DNA of 49,800 nt from Alphaproteobacteria bacterium. GTDB lineage: Bacteria; Pseudomonadota; Alphaproteobacteria; CAAHEQ01; UBA3637. The stretch covers positions 1 through 49,800 of the forward strand of contig JAGCVC010000003.1 in assembly GCA_017962565.1 (NCBI GenBank), in the 5' to 3' direction. The stretch's first letter is position 1. Every line of letters begins with the position of its first letter. Position numbers and translations under genes: made by a program. Positions 16,670 through 25,932 of this stretch are shown here, piece by piece. Under the pieces are notes generated by a model. It had not been told where the DNA came from. It was given only the letters and a program-made list of their open reading frames with translations, and did no database searches.

Positions 16670-17917
16670 CTAAATTTTTTGTAGTAAAGCCATAAAGAAT
16701 CCGTCTTTATTTTGAAACGGAAAGGTTCGAATAAAACCGTCTTTACGAATAAAAGGTTTTAATACCGGGTTTTGTATCGGACAAACTTTAAACAAATCAC
16801 GAACTTGTTCGATTATTTTTTCCCCTTCTTCTTGTTGCAAAGAGCATGTGCAATAAACAACTTGTCCTTTTGGCTTTATCAATCGATAAGCTGTTTTTAA
16901 TAATTTTAATTGTGCTTGGTTGAGCTTTTGCACATCTTCAAAGCTACGATGAAAATATAAATCAGGATGACGGCGAATGGTTCCCGTTGCCGAGCAGGGA
17001 GCATCTATTAAGATAGCATCATAAATGTCTTTTCCATCGATTTTGTTAGCATCTTGGACAAATAAATTTGCTTTGTAATTTAATCGGGTAAGATTTTCTT
17101 TTACACGTTCCATTCTTTTTTCGGATATGTCAAAAGCATCGACTTTTGCTCCACGGGCAATCAAAGAGGCTGTCTTTCCTCCGGGGGCTGCACAAAAATC
17201 GGCAACTTTTTTGCCTTTTAAATCGTCAAAAAGTAAAACCGGCATGGCTGCTGCGGCATCTTGGACCCACCAAGCACCTTGTAAAAACCCGTCAAGTTCA
17301 GGAATATAGACATTTTCTGGCAATTCAACAGAACCCGTTTCATTCAATTTTCCATTTAATTTTTCAGCCCAAATGGAAGGAGTTTCTTTAACACTGACAA
17401 AAGTCGCCGGTTGTGTCAAATTTGCAACAGCAATATCATGTGCGACTTTTTTACCGTAAGCTTTAATCCAACTGTCCAATAACCATTTGGGTGTGTTTAA
17501 TGTTTCGGAAATGTTTTTGAAATCTTCAATATTTCTGCAACACGATCTTAATACTGCATTGACCAGTTTTGAATAAAAATCCAATTTTTGTTGTTTCGTC
17601 AAATCTACGGCAGTTGAAACGGCTGCATGAGAGGGAACTTGCATAAACAAAATCTGACAAACAGCCAAACGTAAAATGTTTTGAACATTTTGGGCTTTTG
17701 GGGGTAATTTTTTTTCAATTAGTTGGTTTAAAACATTGTCAATTTGTCCTATTCGGCGCAGGCAAGTTGTAACTAACATGCGCGTAAAAGCTTTATCCCG
17801 TTCATTTAAACAAGAACTTTGTTTGTCAAATTCATCATCTAAGTTTTGATTTTTATTCAAAACACGTGACAGAATATTTAAAGCAATTTGCCGACTTTTT
17901 AAGACTTCATCATTCAT
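16670..17917 (-). CDS. rsmB: 16S rRNA m5C967 methyltransferase RsmB
   Basis: SAM-dependent enzyme methylating C967 of 16S rRNA, 415 aa. The N-terminal NusB-like RNA-binding domain spans about residues 1-135. The C-terminal Rossmann domain has 'ADFCAAPGGKTASL' (239-252), the catalytic 'DAPCSATGTIRRHPD' with Cys308, and a second Cys358 in 'YCTCSL'. It begins 5 bases after ftsZ and so is the last gene of the dcw transcript, where many alphaproteobacteria have lpxC. Confidence 0.95.
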   Translation of the reverse strand: MNDEVLKSRQIALNILSRVLNKNQNLDDEFDKQSSCLNERDKAFTRMLVTTCLRRIGQIDNVLNQLIEKKLPPKAQNVQNILRLAVCQILFMQVPSHAAVSTAVDLTKQQKLDFYSKLVNAVLRSCCRNIEDFKNISETLNTPKWLLDSWIKAYGKKVAHDIAVANLTQPATFVSVKETPSIWAEKLNGKLNETGSVELPENVYIPELDGFLQGAWWVQDAAAAMPVLLFDDLKGKKVADFCAAPGGKTASLIARGAKVDAFDISEKRMERVKENLTRLNYKANLFVQDANKIDGKDIYDAILIDAPCSATGTIRRHPDLYFHRSFEDVQKLNQAQLKLLKTAYRLIKPKGQVVYCTCSLQQEEGEKIIEQVRDLFKVCPIQNPVLKPFIRKDGFIRTFPFQNKDGFFMALLQKI

Positions 17918-17922
17918 GTTTT

Positions 17923-19497
17923 TTATTTACGTAAGAAAGCCGGAATAATTAATTCATCCTCACTTGGCAATTGAGGAATTTTTCTTTCTGTTGTTTGTTC
18001 TTTTTCGGTTTTTAAACGTTTCTTACTTTTTTCCACCAAATTTTTTTCACTCCAAAAAGAAAATAAACCCCATCCGCGTTCTTTGGCGGGAATTTGAGAA
18101 TCTTTTGAAACCGGTATTTCCGAATTCTCTTCTTTTTCAAAAGAATTTACAAGGTTTGGAAATAAATCGGTCGGTTGTTCGCTTTGTTGCTCCAATTCTT
18201 CTTCATCAATGACGGATTCAATTGGTGCTTGCGGAATAAAAGATTCTTCCGGAGGTACAGGATAATCAGGAGTTTTTTCTTCCTCTTCAATAACTGCATC
18301 TTCCTGAATAAGTTGTTCTTTTTGAGCGGGTGTAACAAGCAAAGAAGGTGGATTTTGTTCTTCTTGTTCTGATGGCTTCCATTCTTGTTTTTCTTCCGGT
18401 GTTGTCGGTGTTACAATAATGGGTTCTTGTTCAGGATTCAACAGACGTATTGTTTCCGGAGCTTTTGGTTCTTTATTTTGTTCCAAACCGGTTGCAACAA
18501 CGGATACACGAATTTTATCGCCTAAATTTTCATCCAAGCAAATGCCGAAAATGATGTTGGCATCTTCATCAACTTCTTGACGAATCCGTTCTGTTGCTTC
18601 TTCGGCTTCTGTCAAAGAAATATCTTTACCAGATAAGCTGATCAAAACACCTTTTGCGCCTTTCATTGATACATCCAACAAAGGATTGACAATTGCTTTT
18701 TCGGTTGCTTCTAAAGCTCTGTTTTCGCCACTGGCTTCACCGGAACCCATAATGGCTTTACCCATACCCTGTGTAACTGTTTTAAAGTCAGCAAAATCAA
18801 CGTGGATTTCCATTGTTGTCATCATCAAATCAGTAATTGATTTAACACCTTGATACAAAATGTCGTTGGCCATTTTAAAAGCTTCTTTAATGGTCGTTTG
18901 CGGTTTTGCAATTAAAAACAAATTTTGATTTGGAACAGTTATTAAGGTGTCAACGTATTTTGATAATTCTTCAATGCCGGCTTCAGCGACACGCATACGT
19001 TTGCTACCTTCCATGCGGAAAGGCTTTGTAACAACACCAACGGTTAAAATACCCATATCTTTTGCTATTTTTGCAACAACAGGAGAAGCCCCCGTTCCCG
19101 TTCCGCCACCCATACCGGCAGCAATAAATAGCAAATTAACACCCTGTAAAGCTTCTTTAATTTTGTCGGCACTTTCTTCGGCAGCCGCTTTTCCGATTTC
19201 AGGATTTGAACCTGCTCCTAATCCCTGTGTAATAGCGGCACCCAACTGGATTCGTTCATGTGTTAAAGATTTTGCCATCACTTGAGCATCTGTGTTTGCA
19301 ACAACAAAACGTGTGCCGGTTAAACCGGATTCAATCATGCTGTCAATTGCGTTACCACCGGCACCGCCAACACCGATAACACAAATGTTTGGTGTCATCA
19401 AAATTTCCGGCACGACTTCTGGTAAGCCAATGTTTAAATCATTATTCGTTTGTTGATCCTTTTCAGGAAGCGTAATTAAAAATTCTGCGTTATCCAC
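17923..19497 (-). CDS. ftsZ: Cell division GTPase FtsZ
   Basis: Tubulin homologue that forms the Z ring, 524 aa. GTPase domain about residues 35-340 with 'VGGAGGNAI' and the signature GGGTGTG at 130-136. A long acidic Glu/Gln/Pro-rich linker follows (about 350-510). The C-terminal peptide 'DELIIPAFLRK' is the binding site for FtsA and other partners. The long linker resembles other alphaproteobacterial FtsZ proteins. The start is GTG (19497-19495) with AAAGGG upstream, 22 bases inside ftsA. Confidence 0.97.
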   Translation of the reverse strand: MDNAEFLITLPEKDQQTNNDLNIGLPEVVPEILMTPNICVIGVGGAGGNAIDSMIESGLTGTRFVVANTDAQVMAKSLTHERIQLGAAITQGLGAGSNPEIGKAAAEESADKIKEALQGVNLLFIAAGMGGGTGTGASPVVAKIAKDMGILTVGVVTKPFRMEGSKRMRVAEAGIEELSKYVDTLITVPNQNLFLIAKPQTTIKEAFKMANDILYQGVKSITDLMMTTMEIHVDFADFKTVTQGMGKAIMGSGEASGENRALEATEKAIVNPLLDVSMKGAKGVLISLSGKDISLTEAEEATERIRQEVDEDANIIFGICLDENLGDKIRVSVVATGLEQNKEPKAPETIRLLNPEQEPIIVTPTTPEEKQEWKPSEQEEQNPPSLLVTPAQKEQLIQEDAVIEEEEKTPDYPVPPEESFIPQAPIESVIDEEELEQQSEQPTDLFPNLVNSFEKEENSEIPVSKDSQIPAKERGWGLFSFWSEKNLVEKSKKRLKTEKEQTTERKIPQLPSEDELIIPAFLRK

Positions 19498-20726
19498 TTG
19501 AACACCCTTTTAATCCAATTTTCTTTTTGTTGTTGTTTTATTTTTTTATCTTCTTTCTGTATACGATGATTGAGCGCATAAAGCAATAGCCCAATTGCAG
19601 TTGACATTGTTGTCATTGGTAAAACCTCCGATAACCCTTTGATATATATGGGTTTTCCGCAACGAACCTGTGCGTCTAAAAGTGTGGAAGCTTTCTCTCG
19701 TAAGCCGGATGTCAGGCTGAAACCACCGCATAAAACGACTCGCCGAGTCGCAAAATCTTCTTTTTCTTGCTCCATCAAATACATTTTTAGGAAATCAAAA
19801 ATTTGCTCAATTCGCGCCAACATAATCGATATTAACGTTTTGCGTGAAATAGTTGTGGATGAGGCTTCATCTTCTTCCCCAATTAAAGGTAATGTAACGG
19901 TGGCTTTTTCATCACTGGAAGACACAAATGCACAACCATTCAGTGTTTTAGCACGTTCGGCATCTTTTATAGGCGTTTTTAAAATATAGGAAATATCTTT
20001 TGTAACTAAATTTCCGCCTAAAGGTAAAATAGCGGCATAGCGAATAAATCCGTTTGAAAAAATTGCCATGGAAGCAATTCCGCTGCCGATGTCTATTAAT
20101 GTCGTACCATTGTCTTTTTCACTTTGGGATAAAACAGAAAGAGCAGATGCATAGGGTGTTGCAACTTTTGCTGCAATCCAAACATGGCAACGTTCCAAAG
20201 CCATCGATAAATTACGAATCTGCGCTAAAGGTGCCGTTATTAAATGTAATGTGACACCCAATGTTTTTCCGGAAAGCCCAGTCGGTTCATCTTCTATATC
20301 AGATTGTCCGTCCAATGTGTAAGAAACGGGAATTTGGTGAATAATTTCCATTTCTTTTAAATCCACTTTTGACAAAGCCGTATCAATGACTTTTCGTACA
20401 TCGGACGGGATAATAACACGTGTATCAGGAATGGTTATTTGGGCAGATACATAAACAGATTTTAATTGTGGGGAAGAGATATTTACAATAACAGATTCCA
20501 CCCTTTTTTTTGCTTTTGATTCGGCATCAATAATTGCGTCTTGAATAGAACCAGCCGCTTGTCCGATGTTAACAATAACACCGTTTTTTATTCCTTGCGA
20601 TTGAGCACAGCCCATACCGATAATATGAATGTTATCGTCAGAAACTTTTGCAATCATACAACATACTTTGCCCGAACCAATATCCAAAGCCGTCACATAT
20701 CCGTTTTTGATTAAATTGCGGGCCAT
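19476..20726 (-). CDS. ftsA: Cell division protein FtsA
   Basis: Actin-like ATPase that tethers FtsZ to the membrane, 416 aa. Phosphate-1 motif 'ALDIGSGKVCCMI', SHS2 (1C) region around 'GVIVNIGQAAGSIQDAI', 'TTLIDIGSGIASMAIF' and 'VVLCGGFSLTSGLRE'. The C-terminus ends in an amphipathic basic stretch 'ENWIKRVFKWITQNF', the membrane-targeting sequence. Starts at a TAATG overlap with ftsQ. Confidence 0.96.
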   Translation of the reverse strand: MARNLIKNGYVTALDIGSGKVCCMIAKVSDDNIHIIGMGCAQSQGIKNGVIVNIGQAAGSIQDAIIDAESKAKKRVESVIVNISSPQLKSVYVSAQITIPDTRVIIPSDVRKVIDTALSKVDLKEMEIIHQIPVSYTLDGQSDIEDEPTGLSGKTLGVTLHLITAPLAQIRNLSMALERCHVWIAAKVATPYASALSVLSQSEKDNGTTLIDIGSGIASMAIFSNGFIRYAAILPLGGNLVTKDISYILKTPIKDAERAKTLNGCAFVSSSDEKATVTLPLIGEEDEASSTTISRKTLISIMLARIEQIFDFLKMYLMEQEKEDFATRRVVLCGGFSLTSGLREKASTLLDAQVRCGKPIYIKGLSEVLPMTTMSTAIGLLLYALNHRIQKEDKKIKQQQKENWIKRVFKWITQNF

Positions 20727-21592
20727 TATTTATCTCCTTTTTTCAAAGAGGTGATTGCTTCTTTTCCGTCTGCTTTGATAATAATTCTATCATCAAAACG
20801 TAAATCCAATAACTCGATTTGTCTGTCTAAAACATGTTTACTTTTTTGCAATTCTTCTAATCTATCTAAGGATTCTTCCAAATCTAAATCAGGTAATAAA
20901 ACTTTTTTTCCGTTATTAATATCGTCAATGTATAAATCCCATCTTCTGTTATCTACCCATTTAACAGATTGAATTCGATTGTAAATGGATTCATGTTTTT
21001 CCAACACTTCAATCAAATGTGGGGTTTGTTTCGGTGCATTATTTCCAACAACAAGCAATAAGTATTCGGAACATTCCGGACATATAGCGTTAATGGGATT
21101 GCCTTGCTCATCCAAAGGATAATATTTTTTATTTGTTTGCCATAAAGCAATAGGCTTTTTTTCAACTAAATCGATATACAAAATATCCGGCAACTGTCTG
21201 CGAACAACAACATCTTTTACCCAAGGAAGATTTTTAAAACTTTCTTGAATTTGCTGAATATCAAAGGTTGTGATTACGCGTCCTTTGGGAACATTTAATC
21301 CAAGACAAGATTCTTCCGGAATGTCAAAAATACGACAAACATCCGTGATGGGCGTACGATTTCTTCCCGTGATTAAAACTTCGTTTAATGTAAATCCGGC
21401 ATCTTTCAGTCCGCTTTGAACATTTGTAGTTAATTGATCCCATTTTTTTGCCCAAAAGCCCGAATAATATCCCCAAATGTTAAAGCCCAAAAAACAAAGA
21501 ATTATCAAAATCCAAAAAGATATCCATACGCGGTGTAAAAACGTATGAAATGAAAAAGGTTTTGATGTCTTTGTCTTTTTTACTTTTCGCAT
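20726..21592 (-). CDS. ftsQ: Cell division protein FtsQ
   Basis: Bitopic divisome protein, 288 aa. Basic cytoplasmic N-terminus, a transmembrane helix at about residues 26-47, then a POTRA domain beginning 'LNEVLITGRNRTPITDVC' and the FtsQ beta domain ('LPWVKDVVVRRQLPDILYID', 'KKPIALWQTNKKYYPLDEQG'). Three to four Cys in the periplasmic part are unusual. Overlaps ddl by 13 bases. Confidence 0.93.
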   Translation of the reverse strand: MRKVKKTKTSKPFSFHTFLHRVWISFWILIILCFLGFNIWGYYSGFWAKKWDQLTTNVQSGLKDAGFTLNEVLITGRNRTPITDVCRIFDIPEESCLGLNVPKGRVITTFDIQQIQESFKNLPWVKDVVVRRQLPDILYIDLVEKKPIALWQTNKKYYPLDEQGNPINAICPECSEYLLLVVGNNAPKQTPHLIEVLEKHESIYNRIQSVKWVDNRRWDLYIDDINNGKKVLLPDLDLEESLDRLEELQKSKHVLDRQIELLDLRFDDRIIIKADGKEAITSLKKGDK

Positions 21593-22503
21593 GTGGCTTC
21601 CTCTACCAATAAAGATACCAAATCTTCGTAAGAAATACCAGCATATTTTGCACTTTCGGGTAATAAAGATAATTTTGTCATTCCCGGTTGTGTATTTATT
21701 TCCAATGCAACAATATGAACATTCTGCGGATTTGTTACATCATCATAGCGGAAATCAGTACGCGTTGCACCGCGACAACCTAAGACTTTATGTGCTTTTT
21801 CGGCATATTGTTTCATCATGTTGGCATACTTTTCCGGTATGGGGGCGGGTACTAAATGATCTGTGCGATTATCCGTGTATTTATTTTCGTAATCATAAAA
21901 ACCGGTTTTCGGACATATTTCCGTAACGCCCAATGCTTTTCCATCTAAAACACTAACCGTCATTTCACGACCAGGAACATATGCTTCCAACATTACCTTT
22001 GCACCTGCAAACGGCCAAGTATTAATTAAATCTTGTTCTTGTTGATCGTTTTCTATAATGTAAACACCCAAAGCAGAACCTTCATTAATTGGCTTTACAA
22101 CATAAGGATAAGGCAGAGTATCTTTTTGTTTGATGTCATACAAAGTAACAATTTTTTCCGGAGCAACCGGAATTCCGGCCAATCCGAATAACATTTTTGC
22201 ATAGTGTTTATCCATGCCGATAGCAGATGCCAACAATCCGGAATGTGTATAAGGAATACCCATTAAATTCAACAATCCTTGAATGTTTCCATCTTCGCCA
22301 AAACGACCATGCAAGGCATTAAATACAACGTCTGGTTTGATTTGTTGTAACGTTTGCACCAAGTCGGCTATATCAGAGGTTACTTTAACCAGGTGTGCAT
22401 CATAACCTTTTTTCAACAAGGCATTAAAAACGCCTTGACCGGTTTGCATAGAAACTTCTTTTTCACCTGATACACCATAAGCCAACACAACAACTTTTTT
22501 CAT
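21580..22503 (-). CDS. ddl: D-alanine--D-alanine ligase
   Basis: ATP-grasp enzyme joining two D-Ala for the peptidoglycan stem peptide, 307 aa. N-terminal 'SGEKEVSMQTG', the 'FNALHGRFGEDGNIQGLLNL' segment, 'PYVVKPINEGSALGVYI' and C-terminal 'ALEINTQPGMTKLSLLPESA' are diagnostic. Starts directly after the murB stop with no gap. Cytoplasmic; its product is used by the MurF part of the fusion upstream in the cluster. Confidence 0.96.
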   Translation of the reverse strand: MKKVVVLAYGVSGEKEVSMQTGQGVFNALLKKGYDAHLVKVTSDIADLVQTLQQIKPDVVFNALHGRFGEDGNIQGLLNLMGIPYTHSGLLASAIGMDKHYAKMLFGLAGIPVAPEKIVTLYDIKQKDTLPYPYVVKPINEGSALGVYIIENDQQEQDLINTWPFAGAKVMLEAYVPGREMTVSVLDGKALGVTEICPKTGFYDYENKYTDNRTDHLVPAPIPEKYANMMKQYAEKAHKVLGCRGATRTDFRYDDVTNPQNVHIVALEINTQPGMTKLSLLPESAKYAGISYEDLVSLLVEEATCEK

Positions 22504-23445
22504 TTAATCGTCCTCCGGTTGTTTGGGCAACCCGACTCGTTTGACTTCCCATTCCAACATAACACCGCATTTGTCATAAACACGTTTACGTATTTCTTCT
22601 CCTAGTCCTTCCACATCAGCGCAAGATGCTTTGCCATTATTGATTAAAAAGTTAGCATGTTTTGGTGAAATACTGGCATCACCGATCTTTAAGTCACGGC
22701 AGCCCGCTTTATCAATTAAAGACCATGCAGTCAATCCAATCGGGTTTTTGAATGTTGAACCACAGGTTTTGACACCAAAGGGTTGAGAAGATTCTCTTTT
22801 GCCTTTAAAATCTTGCATTTTTGCCATAATTTTTTCCGGACTTTCCGGTGTGCCTTTGAACGTTGCCCCGACAAAAATCCAATCGTCCGGCAAAGCGTTT
22901 TCGCGATATTTAAAAAAGTCAGATTGGGGTGTCATTTCTTGAATTTGACCGGAACTATCCACTACACGAACAGATACCAAAATATCTTTTATTTCAGATC
23001 CGTAAGCGCCGGCATTCATACGCAAAGCACCACCGATCGTTCCTGGTATTCCGCATAAGAATTCAAAACCGGATAAACCGTTTTTTTGCGCAAAACGGGA
23101 CAAATCCATACTTAACAAACCGGCGCCGCAAATAATATGGTCGCCGTCTATGGAAATATTTGCAAATGATTTGCCCAAATGAATAGTTACGCCCGGAACG
23201 CCACCATCCCGAACAATAACATTTGAACCACCACCCAAAATTAAGATAGGAATTTCCGGTTTGTTTTTTATAAAATTGCATAAATCCTTTTCATCTTGCG
23301 GTTCAAAATAAAATTCGGCATTACCACCTACACCCATCCACGTTTTTTTGGATAAGGGAACATTGGTTTTGATTTCTGCTTTTGTCGGCGGAAAAACAAA
23401 ATGGATATGTTTTGAAAATAATTTTTGAAAAATATTAAAGAACAT
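22504..23445 (-). CDS. murB: UDP-N-acetylenolpyruvoylglucosamine reductase MurB
   Basis: FAD/NADPH enzyme that reduces UDP-GlcNAc-enolpyruvate to UDP-MurNAc, 313 aa. FAD-binding 'PILILGGGSNVIVRDGGVPG' and 'FEFLCGIPGTIGGALRMNAG', proton-donor Ser in 'TCGSTFKNP', and the final Glu in 'MLEWEVKRVG'. About 30 residues precede the usual 'NVPLSKKTWMGVGGNAEF' start. AAAGGA precedes the ATG; overlaps murC by 11 bases. murA is not in the window. Confidence 0.96.
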   Translation of the reverse strand: MFFNIFQKLFSKHIHFVFPPTKAEIKTNVPLSKKTWMGVGGNAEFYFEPQDEKDLCNFIKNKPEIPILILGGGSNVIVRDGGVPGVTIHLGKSFANISIDGDHIICGAGLLSMDLSRFAQKNGLSGFEFLCGIPGTIGGALRMNAGAYGSEIKDILVSVRVVDSSGQIQEMTPQSDFFKYRENALPDDWIFVGATFKGTPESPEKIMAKMQDFKGKRESSQPFGVKTCGSTFKNPIGLTAWSLIDKAGCRDLKIGDASISPKHANFLINNGKASCADVEGLGEEIRKRVYDKCGVMLEWEVKRVGLPKQPEDD

Positions 23446-24829
23446 TTTTATCCTTTCTTTGTTTCAAATTTTCCGGTAAAGCTTTCATCCATCCGGATAT
23501 ACTTCCGGCACCTAAACCGATGACTAAATCACCGCTACAAGCCATATCGGCTATTTTATCAGTTAAATCTGTTTGATCATTGATGGCAATCACGTTCGGA
23601 TGATGAACTTTTTTGATGAAAGTTTCTTTATTGATATTTTTTATGGGTTGTTCTCCGGCTGCGTAAACATCTGTTACCAACAATATGTCTGCATCATTAA
23701 AAGCATGAGTAAATTCATCCATCAAATCTGAAAGCCGAGAATAACGATGCGGTTGAAAAACAGCAATAACTTTGTTATTTGGCATAGCTTCTTTAGCCGC
23801 ACGTAAGGTTGCTTTAATTTCCTGCGGGTGATGCGCATAATCATCATAAATTAAAATACCGTCAAATTCGCCGCGTTTTGTGAAGCGTCTTTGCACGCCT
23901 TGAAATGAAGCAAAACTAGCACGAATTTTTTCAATCGGCATGCCTAATCGTTCAACAACGGCAAATGCCGCTAACGCATTTAATATGTTATGCCGTCCGA
24001 ACATAGGTAAAACAAAACCGGGATAAACAGTATCTCCTTTAACAATGTCAAAATGCATATTGTCAGATTTGATTTGAATATTAGTTGCACGAATGAAAGC
24101 ATATTCATTTAATCCGTACGAAATAATATGACGATGTTTAATTTTCTTTACGGTTTCTTTTACAACCGGATGATCCGTGCAAACAACACAAAAACCATAA
24201 AAAGAAGTTGTTTGTAAGAAATGTAAATATGCCGAATTCATATTTTCAACAGAACCGTAATAATCCAAATGTTCAGGATCCATGCTGGTAACAACGGAAA
24301 CGGTTTTGTTTAACCGTAAAAAGCTGCCATCCGATTCGTCGGCTTCCACAACCATCCAATCGGTTTTGCCCAATATGCTGTTTGTTTGGTAATTATTCAT
24401 AACGCCGCCGATAATACAAGAGGGCGCAAAACCACCCGATATCATCAAATGAGAAATCATAGATGAGGTTGTTGTTTTACCATGTGTGCCGGCAACGGCA
24501 ATGCCTTGCTTATAACGCATAATTTGAGCCAACATTTCGGCACGGTGTCCGATAGGCAATTCTTTTTTTATAGCTTCCTGTAATTCAATATTATCCGAAT
24601 GAATGGCGGATGAAATAATAACAACATCCACGTTATCTAAAACGGAAGGATCTTTTTGTCCGATAAAAACGGGAATACCTCTTTTGACTAAACGTTTGGT
24701 GTTGTCATTTTCGACATCGTTTGAACCTTGAACACGAATTCCCAAAGCTTGTAAATCTTCTGCAATGGCGCTCATGCCGATGCCACCGATACCAATAAAA
24801 TGAACAAGCTTATCCTTAAAATAAATCAT
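23435..24829 (-). CDS. murC: UDP-N-acetylmuramate--L-alanine ligase MurC
   Basis: Adds L-Ala to UDP-MurNAc, 464 aa. N-terminal Rossmann 'VHFIGIGGIGMSAIAEDL', ATP loop 'AGTHGKTTTSSMISHL', 'VVEADESDGSFL', 'DDYAHHPQEIKATL' and 'VFQPHRYSRLSDLMDEFTHA', all canonical for MurC rather than other Mur ligases. ATGA overlap with murG. It is the only free-standing Mur ligase in the window. Confidence 0.97.
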   Translation of the reverse strand: MIYFKDKLVHFIGIGGIGMSAIAEDLQALGIRVQGSNDVENDNTKRLVKRGIPVFIGQKDPSVLDNVDVVIISSAIHSDNIELQEAIKKELPIGHRAEMLAQIMRYKQGIAVAGTHGKTTTSSMISHLMISGGFAPSCIIGGVMNNYQTNSILGKTDWMVVEADESDGSFLRLNKTVSVVTSMDPEHLDYYGSVENMNSAYLHFLQTTSFYGFCVVCTDHPVVKETVKKIKHRHIISYGLNEYAFIRATNIQIKSDNMHFDIVKGDTVYPGFVLPMFGRHNILNALAAFAVVERLGMPIEKIRASFASFQGVQRRFTKRGEFDGILIYDDYAHHPQEIKATLRAAKEAMPNNKVIAVFQPHRYSRLSDLMDEFTHAFNDADILLVTDVYAAGEQPIKNINKETFIKKVHHPNVIAINDQTDLTDKIADMACSGDLVIGLGAGSISGWMKALPENLKQRKDKNVL

Positions 24830-25932
24830 TTCTTTTTATCCTTTAAAATATTGATAATCGCATCAGATAAAACTTTTTCGGCACTTGTTTTCGGTTTTGT
24901 ATTTAAAGCGCATTCGGCAGCGTTTAATAACACTGCTGGATTTTCCATTAAAGATGTCAACCGTTCTGTGATAATTTCTGGCGTTGTTTCTTTTTCAACC
25001 ATTAACCAACCGGCTCCATTGGCAGTCCAAATGCGTGCATTTTCTGTTTGATGATCATCAGCGGCAGTTGGTAAAGGAATTAACAAAGCAGGGCGACCTA
25101 ATGCTGAAAATTCCGCCAAACTGGAAGAACCGGAACGAGATATTACCAAATGTGTTTCAGATAAAATTTCCGGTACGTTATCAAAAAACGGTGATAAATT
25201 AATCGACTTAATTCCGGAGTTTCTGTATTCTTCTTGAACACGATCCATATCTTCAGCACGAACTTGTTGTGTTAAAACTAATTTAGCTTTTAATTCAGGG
25301 GATAAAGCAACCAATGCTTTTGGTAAAATATCGGAAAAAGCTCTTGCTCCCTGACTGCCACCCATGATGAATAATCTGAATTCTTTTGTATCTGTCGGAT
25401 AAGGTACGCCGGCTTTTTTTGTAATTTGAGGACGAACAGGCATACCCGTTTGTATGGTGTTTGTCCCATGCGGAATCTGTTTTGTCGGTGTAAAGGTTGT
25501 TGCAATCAGGCAAGTCCGGCGTGCAAGTAAACGATTTGCCCGTCCTAACACTGCATTTTGTTCATGCAATGCAACCGGAATATGCAAAAATTGTGCAGCT
25601 AATACAGTCGGCACAGAAGCATATCCGCCAAAGCCAATAACCAGTTGCGGACGTAATCTTAACAGTACGCGAACAGCTTGCAATGTACCATATGCTAATT
25701 TAACGGCCGCATTAAATTTTCCTAACAATGTTTTACCTGTGACGGAAGTAGCACAGATATAATGAATCGGTAATGTTGCCAATGTTCCGGATATTCTTTT
25801 TTGGACGCGTTTGTCCGTAACAAATACCAATTTATAATCGCTTTCTTTTTTCAAATAAGAAGCCACAGCTTCTGCCGGAAAAATATGTCCGCCTGTACCG
25901 CCTGTGGTCAATACGATTAACTTCTTTTTCAT
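24826..25932 (-). CDS. murG: Lipid II-forming GlcNAc transferase MurG
   Basis: Peripheral inner-membrane GT-B enzyme that adds GlcNAc to lipid I, 368 aa. Glycine-rich 'TTGGTGGHIFPAEAVASYLK', 'VIGFGGYASVPTVLAAQ', 'ALHEQNAVLGRANRLLARR', 'MGGSQGARAFSDILP' and donor-site 'VISRSGSSSLAEFSALGRPA'. ATGA overlaps with ftsW upstream and murC downstream. Confidence 0.97.
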   Translation of the reverse strand: MKKKLIVLTTGGTGGHIFPAEAVASYLKKESDYKLVFVTDKRVQKRISGTLATLPIHYICATSVTGKTLLGKFNAAVKLAYGTLQAVRVLLRLRPQLVIGFGGYASVPTVLAAQFLHIPVALHEQNAVLGRANRLLARRTCLIATTFTPTKQIPHGTNTIQTGMPVRPQITKKAGVPYPTDTKEFRLFIMGGSQGARAFSDILPKALVALSPELKAKLVLTQQVRAEDMDRVQEEYRNSGIKSINLSPFFDNVPEILSETHLVISRSGSSSLAEFSALGRPALLIPLPTAADDHQTENARIWTANGAGWLMVEKETTPEIITERLTSLMENPAVLLNAAECALNTKPKTSAEKVLSDAIINILKDKKK